From an uncultured Pseudomonadota bacterium (GTDB lineage Bacteria; Myxococcota_A; UBA9160; PR03): a DNA stretch of 64,000 nucleotides. Of the stretch, positions 52,252 through 59,876 are shown in pieces; the stretch's first letter is position 1, and each line of letters opens with the position of its first letter. The stretch is taken from positions 113,345-177,344 of the forward strand of contig CAADGG010000060.1 of NCBI GenBank assembly GCA_900696485.1, in the 5' to 3' direction. Both the position numbers and the translations under genes were made by a program. The notes under the pieces were generated by a model. That model did no database searches. It was not told the origin of the DNA and was given only the letters and a program-made list of their open reading frames with translations.

Positions 52252-52653
52252 CTACAGCGGGTCCAATCGGACGGCGACCGTCTCCTCGTTGTCGGCAGAG
52301 AGGAACCGGACCCACTGGTCTGCCAGGCCGTACTTCTCGCGAAGGAGCTGATCGACGCGCGGATGCGGGCCGGGAACCGCCTGAGCTCGGTATCGCCGGA
52401 TCCGACCGCCCCGTTCGATCTCGACGACGGGAGTCCCGTCGAACCGCTGCAACCAATCGGTGCCTCCGCTGTGAAGCCACGACGAACCACCCTCATCGAC
52501 GATCCAGAGCCGTGTTTCCCGCCACTCACCGTCTGATCGCAGCGTACGCAACGTGACGACTTCGCGACCGATCTCGATCACGGCAAGATGCGCCAGCACC
52601 AGGAGCACAGCCGTGGCTCCGACGATCGAAGTCCCGAGCAGCAGCCGTCTCAT
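52252..52653 (-). CDS. Membrane-anchored protein resembling the nitroreductase/quinone reductase (DUF385-like) family
   Basis: About 133 residues. One N-terminal membrane helix (LGTSIVGATAVLLVLAHLAV), then a split-barrel-like domain: TRLWIVDEGGSSWLHSGGTD, FDGTPVVEIERGGRIRRY and REKYGLADQWVRF. The pattern recalls F420/FMN-type DUF385 proteins but lacks obvious cofactor residues. ATG 52653 has AGGAGG upstream. Cassette-region gene on the minus strand. Confidence 0.6.
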   Translation of the reverse strand: MRRLLLGTSIVGATAVLLVLAHLAVIEIGREVVTLRTLRSDGEWRETRLWIVDEGGSSWLHSGGTDWLQRFDGTPVVEIERGGRIRRYRAQAVPGPHPRVDQLLREKYGLADQWVRFLSADNEETVAVRLDPL

Positions 52654-52844
52654 GTTCCGGTGCCTCCTGCTCCTCGATGGTCTCATCGACCGCCAGCCGG
52701 GCCCCCGCCGCCAAGCCGGTCCCAGACCGACGCCCTGCGACGCCTGGAGAGTACCTGTTGGTGTCGGAGGACAGCCAGCCTCCCGTCGACTGCCAACCGG
52801 TGTCGGGAGGCGGCTGGGAGTCCGCGAGACGGCTGTCTTCGGAG

Positions 52845-53267
52845 CTACGGGTGAAGCCTGCGGAAGAACACGAGCTCCGGGTCGCCCGGCTCGAGGTTGT
52901 AGATGACGCCAGAGGCTTCGAATCCGGCCCGGGTGAGCAGCGCGCGCATGGCCGTGTTCGACTCGTTGGTAGAGCTGAAAATCTTGGAGGTGTTGCACAC
53001 CGACACCAGACACTCGAGCAATGCCCGCCCGATCCCCCGACGTCGGAAACCGGGCCGGACCACGAGCAGCGGCACGAACCCGTTGCCATAGAACGAATCG
53101 TCGAGGACCGCAAAACCGAGCACGGTGCCGGCCTCCTCGGCGAGCCAGCACTCGCCGGATCGGACCATCCTTTCGAGAAAGACCCGCCGCGAGGGCTCGG
53201 CGTGAGACACCGGGTCGATCGCAACGATCGCCTCGAGATCGGCGGACTCTGCACGGCGGAGGTGCAT
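52845..53267 (-). CDS. GNAT family N-acetyltransferase
   Basis: About 140 residues. LRRAESADLEAIVAIDPVS is the N-terminal strand-helix, VPLLVVRPGFRRRGIGRALL the acetyl-CoA loop (RRxGxG/A), and NTAMRALLTRAGFEASGVIY the last helix and strand. Substrate unknown. The frame can be read back to 53477 but the ATG 53267 fits the fold. One of three intact GNAT genes in the cassette region. Confidence 0.85.
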   Translation of the reverse strand: MHLRRAESADLEAIVAIDPVSHAEPSRRVFLERMVRSGECWLAEEAGTVLGFAVLDDSFYGNGFVPLLVVRPGFRRRGIGRALLECLVSVCNTSKIFSSTNESNTAMRALLTRAGFEASGVIYNLEPGDPELVFFRRLHP

Positions 53268-53459
53268 GCCCGTCGGGACCTCCCTGAAGCTCGGGAGCGA
53301 TTCGGCAGGATTCCGGAACCTGCGCCGCGCGCTCGATCGCGGTGACTTCCGGCATGGTTGCACAGACCGAATGACAAGACAGATACTTGCGCCTTGCGAC
53401 CCGATGCGGCGAGCAGTCGGCTGCGCGAAGAACTCCGAGGCGCGAACGGGAGGGACGCG

Positions 53460-53876
53460 ATGATCCCCGAACCTCACGACTACCTCAGCTTCCTGATGGG
53501 GGTCGACGCCAGCTCAGACCACGAACTCACGGATCTCGGCGTGAAGATCTTGCAGGGCGCGAACACGCCATTCCGTGGGCTGCTCGTTCCTGGGGGAAAC
53601 CTGCCTGCGTACAAGGCGCTCATCCGCGACAAACTCACTTCGGGGTTCTGGAACGACATCCTCGGCCGGCACGAGATCCTGTTCCTCTTCAAGCTCGAGG
53701 ACGGCACCGTCAGAGAGCTGACTCTCTCGGAGGTCACTCGCCCCGAGATCGCGCGCCTCTGCACTTCGCTCAACAACGACCCGATCGAGAAGACCTCCGA
53801 GATGCCTCGGTATCTTGCGGGCAACCCGTTCTATCGCGAGGTGATCGAAACGTTTCCCGTTCACGCCCAAGCGTAG
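53460..53876 (+). CDS. Hypothetical protein, 138 residues
   Basis: Soluble protein with DYLSFLMGVDASSDHELTD, FWNDILGRHEILFLFKLEDG and PRYLAGNPFYREVIETFPVH. No recognised domain. ATG 53460 follows GGGAGGG at good spacing. It is on the plus strand between minus-strand genes of the cassette region. Its size and single-gene setting fit a cassette-borne hypothetical. Confidence 0.6.
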   Translation: MIPEPHDYLSFLMGVDASSDHELTDLGVKILQGANTPFRGLLVPGGNLPAYKALIRDKLTSGFWNDILGRHEILFLFKLEDGTVRELTLSEVTRPEIARLCTSLNNDPIEKTSEMPRYLAGNPFYREVIETFPVHAQA

Positions 53877-53941
53877 GTTCGCTGCTCGGAGCGAGTCCGT
53901 CGGCGCGCCGCCCCACCCAAGCTCGCGGCTGACCGGCACCG

Positions 53942-54133
53942 CTACGGAATGGCGATCTGCTGGGTGCCCACGAACTCCGCTTCCGGCTCGGGCTCCCCGT
54001 CCTCGAGGAGCATTCCGATCACCTCGCGGAGATTCCGCACGAGCTCAGCCAGGGTTGCGCCCTGCGAATGGGCACCCGCGAAGCCCGGCCCATCGCCGAC
54101 GTACAACGAAGTCTCGGTGCACGTCTCGACCAC
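53942..54133 (-). CDS. hicB: HicB-like antitoxin without a HicA partner
   Basis: About 63 residues from GTG 54133. The pattern GFAGAHSQGATLAELVRNLR and EVIGMLLEDGEPEPEAEFVG matches short HicB-family proteins (partial RNase H-like fold). No HicA toxin gene lies on either side, so it is orphan. It starts 14 bases after the upstream GNAT gene, presumably in the same transcript. Toxin-antitoxin genes are common in chromosomal integron arrays. Confidence 0.7.
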   Translation of the reverse strand: MVETCTETSLYVGDGPGFAGAHSQGATLAELVRNLREVIGMLLEDGEPEPEAEFVGTQQIAIP

Positions 54134-54147
54134 GGCAGAGTCCTTCG

Positions 54148-54594
54148 TCAGCGAAAGCGCCTTGTCGGGCTTACCGGCAACACGCGCTTGAAGTGGAAGC
54201 TGGAGATCTCCAGACCTTCGCGCTGGTAGAAGCGATGAGCGTCGACGCGCTCGGTGCCTGAGTCAAGATGGAGCTGCTGGGCACCTTCGGATGCCGCGAA
54301 CTCCGAGAGCCAGGCAAGGAGTGCGGTGCCATAGCCTTTGGAGCGAACAGCGGGAAGAGTGACCAGGTCGTCGATGTACAGGTGCTTCCCCCAAGCGAGG
54401 TTTTCGCCGAGACGAAAGCCCGCTACCGCGAGAGGCTCGCCTCCATCGCGCAAGGCCGCGAGTCGATAACCCGATCGCTCCTGATCCCGCACACGGTGGA
54501 GGAACGCGGAGGCGTCCCGCAGATCACGTAGATGAAGCATGACCGGGAAGCAGGCCAGTACCTCCGCGTCGGATTCGGTGAGTTCGATCTTCAT
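54148..54594 (-). CDS. GNAT family N-acetyltransferase
   Basis: About 148 residues. LAVAGFRLGENLAWGKHLYI, DDLVTLPAVRSKGYGTALL (acetyl-CoA loop) and LDSGTERVDAHRFYQREGLE are the core strands and loops of the fold. ATG 54594. Immediately followed by the hicB-like gene; preceded by a truncated attC arm at 54600-54636. Confidence 0.85.
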   Translation of the reverse strand: MKIELTESDAEVLACFPVMLHLRDLRDASAFLHRVRDQERSGYRLAALRDGGEPLAVAGFRLGENLAWGKHLYIDDLVTLPAVRSKGYGTALLAWLSEFAASEGAQQLHLDSGTERVDAHRFYQREGLEISSFHFKRVLPVSPTRRFR

Positions 54595-54599
54595 GATGC

Positions 54600-54636
54600 A
54601 CTCCGTGCGGCCGGCCGCTACAACCGCTTGTTAGCG
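54600..54636 (-). other. Truncated attC (one arm only)
   Basis: The right arm CTACAACCGCTTGTTAGCG matches the array consensus, and its GTTAGCG overlaps the TAA stop of the gene at 54631, as is usual for cassettes. The middle and left arm are missing; the next gene starts only about six bases away. Probably an internal deletion. Confidence 0.6.
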
Positions 54637-55125
54637 GGTGCGTTCCACGCGAAAGTCGAGCTGGAACCGCTTGCCATCCTCCGTTTCGATTTCCGTCAGT
54701 TGTGGAGCCCCCTTTGCCGAGGCCTCGATACAAGACGTCCAGAATCGAAGCGAAGCGGTGTTCCGCGCGTGGACCTGGAGCTCCCAGGAACCCGGAAACC
54801 GACGCCAGATCAACTCGATCGCGTCACGGCCAACCCCCTTGCGGCGGCTCGTGGGCGTGATGAAGAACTCGGCGACCTCCCAGAATCGGCCCGTCGATGT
54901 GGGGTCGCGAATGAGCGCAAATCCGGCGAGCTTGCCCTCCCGGCGGATCAGAAACGGGCGGCGGCCGGACTCGGAAAAATAGGCATCGAGATAGGGGTAG
55001 CTACGCGAATCGGTGGCGCCGACAGCCACCTCACGGTGCTGCGCGAGCTCCTGAAGGTAGTCGTCGAGGAGGCCCGCGATGCTGTCGCGATCTCCCAGAC
55101 GCGCGTCGCTGACGTCGACCGCCAT
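54631..55125 (-). CDS. GNAT family N-acetyltransferase
   Basis: About 164 residues. DARLGDRDSIAGLLDDYLQE, EFFITPTSRRKGVGRDAIEL (acetyl-CoA loop) and SWELQVHARNTASLRFWTSC are typical. ATG 55125 chosen; the open frame upstream to 55317 overlaps a plus-strand toxin fragment. Its stop codon lies within an attC arm. Substrate unknown. Confidence 0.85.
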   Translation of the reverse strand: MAVDVSDARLGDRDSIAGLLDDYLQELAQHREVAVGATDSRSYPYLDAYFSESGRRPFLIRREGKLAGFALIRDPTSTGRFWEVAEFFITPTSRRKGVGRDAIELIWRRFPGSWELQVHARNTASLRFWTSCIEASAKGAPQLTEIETEDGKRFQLDFRVERTR

Positions 55126-55160
55126 GGCTCGGACTGTACCTGCTGGCGCTCCCTCACGCC

Positions 55161-55528
55161 GGCCAACGGACCGGTGCCTCAGCCGCCGGGGAATCGGCTC
55201 GAGCGTTTGCGAGACGGCCGTTCGAGGCAACACAGTATTCGGATCCACGACCAGTGGCGCCTCGCCTTCGCCTGGCCCTCCGACGGTCCGCACGATATCG
55301 AGATCTGCGACTACCACTCGGGAGAGTTCCTATGCTCCGCCGAGCGCGATCGCGTGTGATCCTCGCTCCGTGTTGGGCACAGAGTCTCGGACGTTGCACC
55401 AGATCTAGGAAGCGAAGATGGAGTGCAAAGCCGGGACGAATGCGCAGCGCGGAACGATCGCGGACCAAGCCCTGGTCAGCGAGACTTGTTTGCCCACTTG
55501 ACAGGGAGAAGCCTCATCGGTGTTAGGC
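55161..55528 (-). other. attC arms separated by foreign sequence
   Basis: A left arm (GGCCAACGGACCGGTGCCTC, 55161-55180) and a right end (GTTAGGC, 55522-55528, overlapping the stop of the DUF6632 gene) are in the right order. They are about 340 bases apart, and the shared GGTACCA middle is absent. The interval holds a HigB toxin fragment on the opposite strand. Either two partial sites or one interrupted site. Confidence 0.5.
55177..55359 (+). pseudogene. 3' fragment of a HigB/RelE-type toxin gene
   Basis: PPGNRLERLRDGRSRQHSIR, then IHDQWRLAFAW and DIEICDYH, matches the C-terminal half of plasmid-maintenance killer (HigB) toxins. The first 40 or so residues and a start codon are missing, and no HigA antitoxin gene follows. 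It lies between two attC arms, on the strand opposite to most cassettes. Confidence 0.65.
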
Positions 55529-55918
55529 CGCGTCTCGAACGCTGCGTGCAACTACGCCGCGGGGAGTAAGGATGGCGAGCACCACAGCAACGAGAAATAG
55601 GGCTGCAACGTCTCCGGGGAGGTGGCCGCGTTCGGCGGGATCGATGAGTGCTTGAACCGCCATGATGCCCCCGTGGACGAGACTGGACCAGACGGTGAAC
55701 CAGATGAGGCTTAGATGTGCCTCGGGCCTCCGCGAGGCCCACAGGAGAAAAATGCCGAGAGTGGCGTAGATGCCCACGATCATCTGCTCGTACTCATGCT
55801 GGCCGGGCTGCCAGGCCCAGCCAGACGGCCAAACAATCATGAGCGGATACACCAATAGGAAGGCGACTCCGAAAGCGATCAGCGCGATCCGGAGGGCTCC
55901 CTCGCGACTTCCGGCCAT
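55523..55918 (-). CDS. DUF6632-like small membrane protein
   Basis: About 131 residues with four hydrophobic segments: IALIAFGVAFLLVYPLMIVW, YEQMIVGIYATLGIFLLWAS, a segment around SLIWFTVWSSLVHGGIM, and VAALFLVAVVLAILTP. EYEQMIVGIYATLG and HLSLIWFTVWSSLVHG fit the DUF6632 pattern; function unknown. ATG 55918 has GAGGAGG upstream. TAA stop lies in the attC end GTTAGGC. Complete single-gene cassette. Confidence 0.7.
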   Translation of the reverse strand: MAGSREGALRIALIAFGVAFLLVYPLMIVWPSGWAWQPGQHEYEQMIVGIYATLGIFLLWASRRPEAHLSLIWFTVWSSLVHGGIMAVQALIDPAERGHLPGDVAALFLVAVVLAILTPRGVVARSVRDAA

Positions 55919-55949
55919 GTTCGACCTCCTCACCGAGTTCCGCCACGCG

Positions 55950-56092
55950 GTCTAGCGGACGGACTTGTGCTTCAGCGGCCGGGGCCCGGCCTCCGAGCCC
56001 CACCCCGAAGCAACTGAGTGCGATGCTCAGACGGTACCACGCCGGTGTAGAGCGCCAGACCGGGCCCGGCCAGCTGCATGCGCTTGTTGGAC
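55950..56092 (-). other. attC site
   Basis: 143 bases. Left end GTCTAGCGGACGGAC, with CTTCAGCGGCCGGG inside; middle ACGGTACCACGCCGG; right arm CAGCTGCATGCGCTTGTTGG then AC. The left heptamer has AGC in place of AAC. GC-rich inner arms (GGCCGGGGCCCGGCC, GGGCCCGGCC) can pair. Orientation matches minus-strand cassettes. Confidence 0.72.
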
Positions 56093-56101
56093 GGCGGGCC
56101 T

Positions 56102-56257
56102 CTACGAGTCTTGCCGCCAGCACCCGAGATCTCGCGCCCGGTGAACGAAAGCGAGAATCTCTACTGACGCTGAGCGGACCCGATACATGAGCCTGTAGCG
56201 GTAGACGAATATCTCTCGGACCGAAGGGTCGGCGAGCTCAGGGACGATGCGCCCGCT
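56102..56257 (-). pseudogene. C-terminal remnant of a ParE/RelE-type toxin
   Basis: SGRIVPELADPSVREIFVYR and LMYRVRSASVEILAFVHRAR are the second half of a ParE-like toxin (normally about 95 residues). There is no start codon; the remnant begins within the 3' end of the antitoxin gene in another frame, as if the toxin's 5' half had been deleted. About 51 residues remain. Confidence 0.65.
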
Positions 56258-56411
56258 CGACTTGTTCGTGGAAAACGAGATCGCCAGCGTCGGCTTCAGC
56301 CAGGCCCTGCGAGACCCGTTGCATCACGTAGACGTGGTAGGGCACGTCCTCGAGCGAACAGTCGTCCGGAAGTTCGTCGAGGAGCTCGCGAACTGCCTGC
56401 TTGGTTTGCAT
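56238..56411 (-). CDS. Antitoxin-like small protein
   Basis: About 57 residues: AVRELLDELPDDCSLEDVPY, HVYVMQRVSQGLAEADAG and HEQVERAHRP. The LPDDxxLEDxxYHxYV pattern is typical of antitoxins encoded before ParE/RelE toxins. Its end overlaps the toxin remnant, and the final residues (RAHRP) are probably read from former toxin sequence. It begins 14 bases after the DUF924 gene in the same cassette. Confidence 0.65.
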   Translation of the reverse strand: MQTKQAVRELLDELPDDCSLEDVPYHVYVMQRVSQGLAEADAGDLVFHEQVERAHRP

Positions 56412-56425
56412 GCCGGCGAGTCGGA

Positions 56426-57046
56426 TCAGCGCACCCCCTGCCCGAAGGTTGCGCCGCCTCTGCTCAAGTACGCCTCTTCCTCGGCTGTTGGTGCGCGACC
56501 GAGGACGTGATTGCGGTGCGGAAAGCGGCCAAACCGCTCGATCAATGCGAAATGCTCCTTCGCGAACTGCAGGTAGCCCTCGAGGACCGGCCGCCATTCC
56601 GTGGGCGCGGCCTGGGCGATCTCGGATGACAAACGGACGGACGCACGTTGATCCTCGATGGACTCGCTGTGCTGAAAAGGAAGCACGAGAAACGCCTGCT
56701 CGAGTGGCGCCAGGTTATGGAAGTGGCTTCTTGCGACGGCCTCTTGTGCTGCCCGCAATGCTTGGGCGTCATGTGCGAACGCCTTGGCGGTACCCCGCCA
56801 GCTGTTCCGTGGGAACTGGTCTAGCAACAGAACCAGGGCGAGCGTTGAGCGTGGTACTTGCACCCAGGAATCGAACTCTCCTCGTGCCGCCGCCTCGACT
56901 GCTGGCGCGAAGCGTTCTCGAATGAGCGAATCAGCCGCTCTGGAGGCGCCGAACCAGAAGCTTTCCCGTGCAGAGGCTTCGGCGGGGTCGTCAGCTGCGC
57001 GGCCGAACCAGAACCTGAGTATGCTCTGCGGATCGCCCTGCACCAC
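56426..57046 (-). CDS. DUF924 family protein
   Basis: About 206 residues. ILRFWFGRAADDPAEASARE, LALVLLLDQFPRNSWRGTAK and ERFGRFPHRNHVLGRAPTAE are strongly conserved DUF924 motifs. The fold is TPR-like helical; the biochemical role is not known. Starts 12 bases from the left end of an attC-like site at 57059. Confidence 0.9.
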   Translation of the reverse strand: MVQGDPQSILRFWFGRAADDPAEASARESFWFGASRAADSLIRERFAPAVEAAARGEFDSWVQVPRSTLALVLLLDQFPRNSWRGTAKAFAHDAQALRAAQEAVARSHFHNLAPLEQAFLVLPFQHSESIEDQRASVRLSSEIAQAAPTEWRPVLEGYLQFAKEHFALIERFGRFPHRNHVLGRAPTAEEEAYLSRGGATFGQGVR

Positions 57047-57058
57047 TTCGTTCTCGCC

Positions 57059-57207
57059 GTCTGGCGGATCGACGTTCAGCAGCGCGGCTCAGCGCCATGA
57101 ATGGCTGTCCGAAGCGCCGGAGTCCGTTGCCAGATGGTACCAAAGACCGATCGAATCCAGCTGGGCTGCGTCAGCCGCAACGTCAGGTCAGATGCCAGAT
57201 GCTAGGT
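57059..57207 (-). other. attC site, partly degenerate
   Basis: 149 bases. Left end GTCTGGCGGATCGACGTTC, then AGCAGC; middle ATGGTACCAAAGACCGATCG; right arm CGTCAGCCGCAACGTCAGG and end GCTAGGT. Both terminal heptamers deviate by one or two bases. The TAG stop of the methyltransferase gene at 57202 lies in the right end. Confidence 0.65.
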
Positions 57208-57969
57208 CCGGCGAGCAACTATGAGCTTCCATCTGTGGCTGAAGCGAACCTCTCCATCCATGAGCCGCAAGTTGATACCCGCAGAACATCCCGCCTGTGC
57301 GAGTGACTGCATCACGACTCCAAGCGCCTCGGTTCGTGAGGAATCAGCTACGACCGAAGCCCACTCCTCAAAGGTGCGATCTTGCTCCCAGCTCTCTTCG
57401 GAGAGGAGTTCAAAGCCATATCCGGCGACCGTGCTCGAAAGTTCGAACTCCGACAACATCCGGACGTGTGTCGGGTCGCGTAGGCGTTCGAGAGAATTGT
57501 GCAGGAGCGCTTGGCTCTCTTCCGGCGACGATACAATGTCCATCACGATCAGGCGGCCGTTCGCTCGAAGGACCCGCCGGATTTCCGTCAACACAATCCC
57601 TGGGTCTCTGAAGTGGTGAAGCGAGAGCCGTGTAACGACCATGTCGAAGCTCTCGCGGTCGAACGGAAGTATCTCGGCCGGTGCGATGCAAAAGGAACAG
57701 TTGGATAGGCCTGCCTCTCGACACCTAGTTCCGGCGAGCTGGACCATCCGGGGCGTTGCATCGACGCCGACTAGGCTACTCGCGAGCGGGCCGATCGCTT
57801 CGGCGACGATGCCGGGTCCGCATGCCAAGTCGAGAACGCGACCAGCGAAGTCGGCTCCCGCTGCTCGTGCGACCCGCGAGAGTACGTCCGCTGCGCGGAA
57901 CGCAGGAGCCTCCGCCATCGCCGTGGCTTGTCGAGTGAACTCCTCGACAACAGGATCTTCGCGCGTCAT
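57202..57969 (-). CDS. Class I SAM-dependent methyltransferase (UbiE-like)
   Basis: About 255 residues. AGRVLDLACGPGIVAEAIGP (motif I), LVGVDATPRMVQLAG, FDMVVTRLSLHHFRDPGIVL and EIRRVLRANGRLIVMDIVSS are all standard. The C-terminal region (HVRMLSEFELSSTVAGYGFE) suggests a small-molecule substrate. Base composition is visibly lower in GC than the core genes. Lies between two attC sites; clean cassette. Confidence 0.87.
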   Translation of the reverse strand: MTREDPVVEEFTRQATAMAEAPAFRAADVLSRVARAAGADFAGRVLDLACGPGIVAEAIGPLASSLVGVDATPRMVQLAGTRCREAGLSNCSFCIAPAEILPFDRESFDMVVTRLSLHHFRDPGIVLTEIRRVLRANGRLIVMDIVSSPEESQALLHNSLERLRDPTHVRMLSEFELSSTVAGYGFELLSEESWEQDRTFEEWASVVADSSRTEALGVVMQSLAQAGCSAGINLRLMDGEVRFSHRWKLIVARRT

Positions 57970-57986
57970 GCCTCTTTGCCTCTGGC

Positions 57987-58121
57987 GTCTAACGGGTCGG
58001 CGGTTCAGCTGCGCCCGACAGCGCTGACCGCCAACGCTGCGGCACAGTGTCCGCCGCCAGAACGGTACGACGGATCGATCGGAACGAGCTGTTGGGTGTC
58101 AGCTGCAACCGCTTGTTAACT
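57987..58121 (-). other. attC site
   Basis: 135 bases. Left end GTCTAACGGGTCGGCGGTTC, then AGCTGC; middle ACGGTACGACGGATCGATCG; right arm GTCAGCTGCAACCGCTTG, then TTAACT. The extra C in CTGCAAC on the right arm relative to GTTCAGC on the left sets the orientation: the cassette reads on the minus strand, as the genes do. Confidence 0.85.
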
Positions 58122-58129
58122 GGTGCCTC

Positions 58130-59647
58130 CTATTTGACCAACTCGATCTCGCCCGGCCTCCACGTCTTGTTGAACCACGGCTCGAGCGGCCCGTAGAGAC
58201 GCAGGATCATGAACCAACCCTTTCCGGGAATCGTCTGCACCCAGTTGCTCTCCTTGCCTGCGGGGGCTTCGGGTCCGAAGTAGACGTCGACCGAGCCGTC
58301 CTTGTTGACGAGCAGTCCCTTGTTCTGGCTGCTGACGCTGGGGAACTGCTGATCGGTCTGGATCATTGAACGCGTCTGGTTGTCATAGACGATGACTGAC
58401 CAGAAGTCCTTGACGGGTATGTCTGGTGGCAGATGCAGCATATAGTTGTTGCTGCCCTCGAAAGGCTTGCCGTCTGCATCCTGAGTGGACCACGGATACT
58501 GCGAACCCTTGCCGACCATTTTCTCCGCCATCGCCGGGGTGACACCGGTGGCGAAGTAGTAGAAGAAGGCGGCCCCGTCGAGATTCGCCACGCCGGGTGA
58601 GACCTCGAACTTGTAACCGCCGAAGAACGGCAGACGCCACGGGCTTTCTGGATAGAAATAGGCATCCTTCTCGCGAATCCGGAAGGCGATCGCCCGCGCC
58701 GTCACGGCACCGATCTTGGCGGCGTCCTCCAAAATCCTCATCATCCGCGCATCGGGCGCGAAAGGCTTGCCCTTCTCGATGCCAATCGAGGCGAATAGAC
58801 CGAGCGTGGTGGGATCACTCCCCCCGCTGGGCTCTTCCTGGATGACTTCGTTCAGCAATGCCCAGAACGAGTAGTCGCCGGGCGCGACGAAGTTCGACGG
58901 AACGCCGGAGGCGTTTACGAACTTCATTGCTGGCGGCTTGGCCGCATCGGAAAGTCGGTAGATCTTCAGATGCTCCTTGACCGCCGCGACGCCGGGTTGG
59001 GTCGAGCCATCGACGAGGAACGCACGGAAAACCAGCCAATTTCCGTAGGTACTCGGCCGCACGACAAAATACCCATCGGGAACTTCATCCGTGGAGTCCG
59101 GGGGCAGGATCAGGTACTTGCCGCCCATCCCCTTGTCAGCGCCGGTGATGCCGACGTCGGCCACCCAGCGATACCAGAAGTCATCGATGAGTCCCAGAAC
59201 CTTGGGAGGAATCTCCACCACCAGTGGTCCCGCTTTTGTGTCCGTCCAAATGAAGTTGTAGATGGTGTTGTCATTCGCCGTCAGCTCAACGGTTTTCGAA
59301 TCCACGAGGTCTTCCCAGATCACATCCGTCTGGTTGACCGGGCCGAACCCGCGTAGCGTGGCACGCATGCTCGCCTGATTGACAATCGGGATGGCCAGCA
59401 GGTACGCCTGCAGCGCACGCGATGCATCCAGGTTGTCATAGACCTTCGACGTGGTCGCGTCATCGGGATAACCGTAGTTCAGGTTCAGGGTGCCGATGGA
59501 GGTTTCGACCTTGTCCGGCACCTGAACGCCAGGCGCGATGGTCGTGGTCATCTTCATCGGCTGCGTGTTTTCTGCGTAGATCGAGGTCGTCCATAACAGG
59601 CAAGGTAGAGCAGCCACAACCAGGCGTTTCATGAAACCGGGCTCCAC
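58130..59647 (-). CDS. DUF1254/DUF1214 domain exported protein
   Basis: About 505 residues. A signal peptide (FMKRLVVAALPCLLWTTSIYA region) is followed by the DUF1254 domain (DASRALQAYLLAIPIVNQAS, VDSKTVELTANDNTIYNFIW) and the C-terminal DUF1214 domain (FWSVIVYDNQTRSMIQTDQQ, NWVQTIPGKGWFMILRLYGP). GTG 59647 has AAGGAG at ideal distance; ATG 59632 is an alternative. Family function unknown. Lower GC than the core; a large gene for a cassette, cleanly bounded by attC sites. Confidence 0.88.
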   Translation of the reverse strand: MEPGFMKRLVVAALPCLLWTTSIYAENTQPMKMTTTIAPGVQVPDKVETSIGTLNLNYGYPDDATTSKVYDNLDASRALQAYLLAIPIVNQASMRATLRGFGPVNQTDVIWEDLVDSKTVELTANDNTIYNFIWTDTKAGPLVVEIPPKVLGLIDDFWYRWVADVGITGADKGMGGKYLILPPDSTDEVPDGYFVVRPSTYGNWLVFRAFLVDGSTQPGVAAVKEHLKIYRLSDAAKPPAMKFVNASGVPSNFVAPGDYSFWALLNEVIQEEPSGGSDPTTLGLFASIGIEKGKPFAPDARMMRILEDAAKIGAVTARAIAFRIREKDAYFYPESPWRLPFFGGYKFEVSPGVANLDGAAFFYYFATGVTPAMAEKMVGKGSQYPWSTQDADGKPFEGSNNYMLHLPPDIPVKDFWSVIVYDNQTRSMIQTDQQFPSVSSQNKGLLVNKDGSVDVYFGPEAPAGKESNWVQTIPGKGWFMILRLYGPLEPWFNKTWRPGEIELVK

Positions 59648-59693
59648 TTGTATCTCCTTCCATCCTGAATTGATTAAGGCTGCCACCAGAGCC

Positions 59694-59828
59694 AGATAGC
59701 GGATCGGAATTCAGCTGCAACAGACAGAGCGGATCGTCAACGCCGCGCCACAGGAGCCCCGACGCCAGAATGCTACCGAACTCGGGTACGCCCAGCTGGC
59801 TGTTGTCAGCTGCAAGCCTGTGTTGGGC
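59694..59828 (-). other. attC site followed by a second half-site
   Basis: Left arm AGATAGCGGATCGGAATTC, then AGCTGC; middle AATGCTACCGAACTCGGGTA; right arm TGTCAGCTGCAAGCCTGTG, ending in GTTGGGC (59822-59828). A second right end, GCAGCGCCTTGTTAGCC, occurs at 59866-59882 and overlaps the stop of the gene at 59877. The extra half-site may be what is left of an excised or deleted cassette. Confidence 0.75.
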
Positions 59829-59876
59829 GGCGAGCTCGAGGCTGGCTAGAAAGACCGTGTCGGGTGCAGCGCCTTG

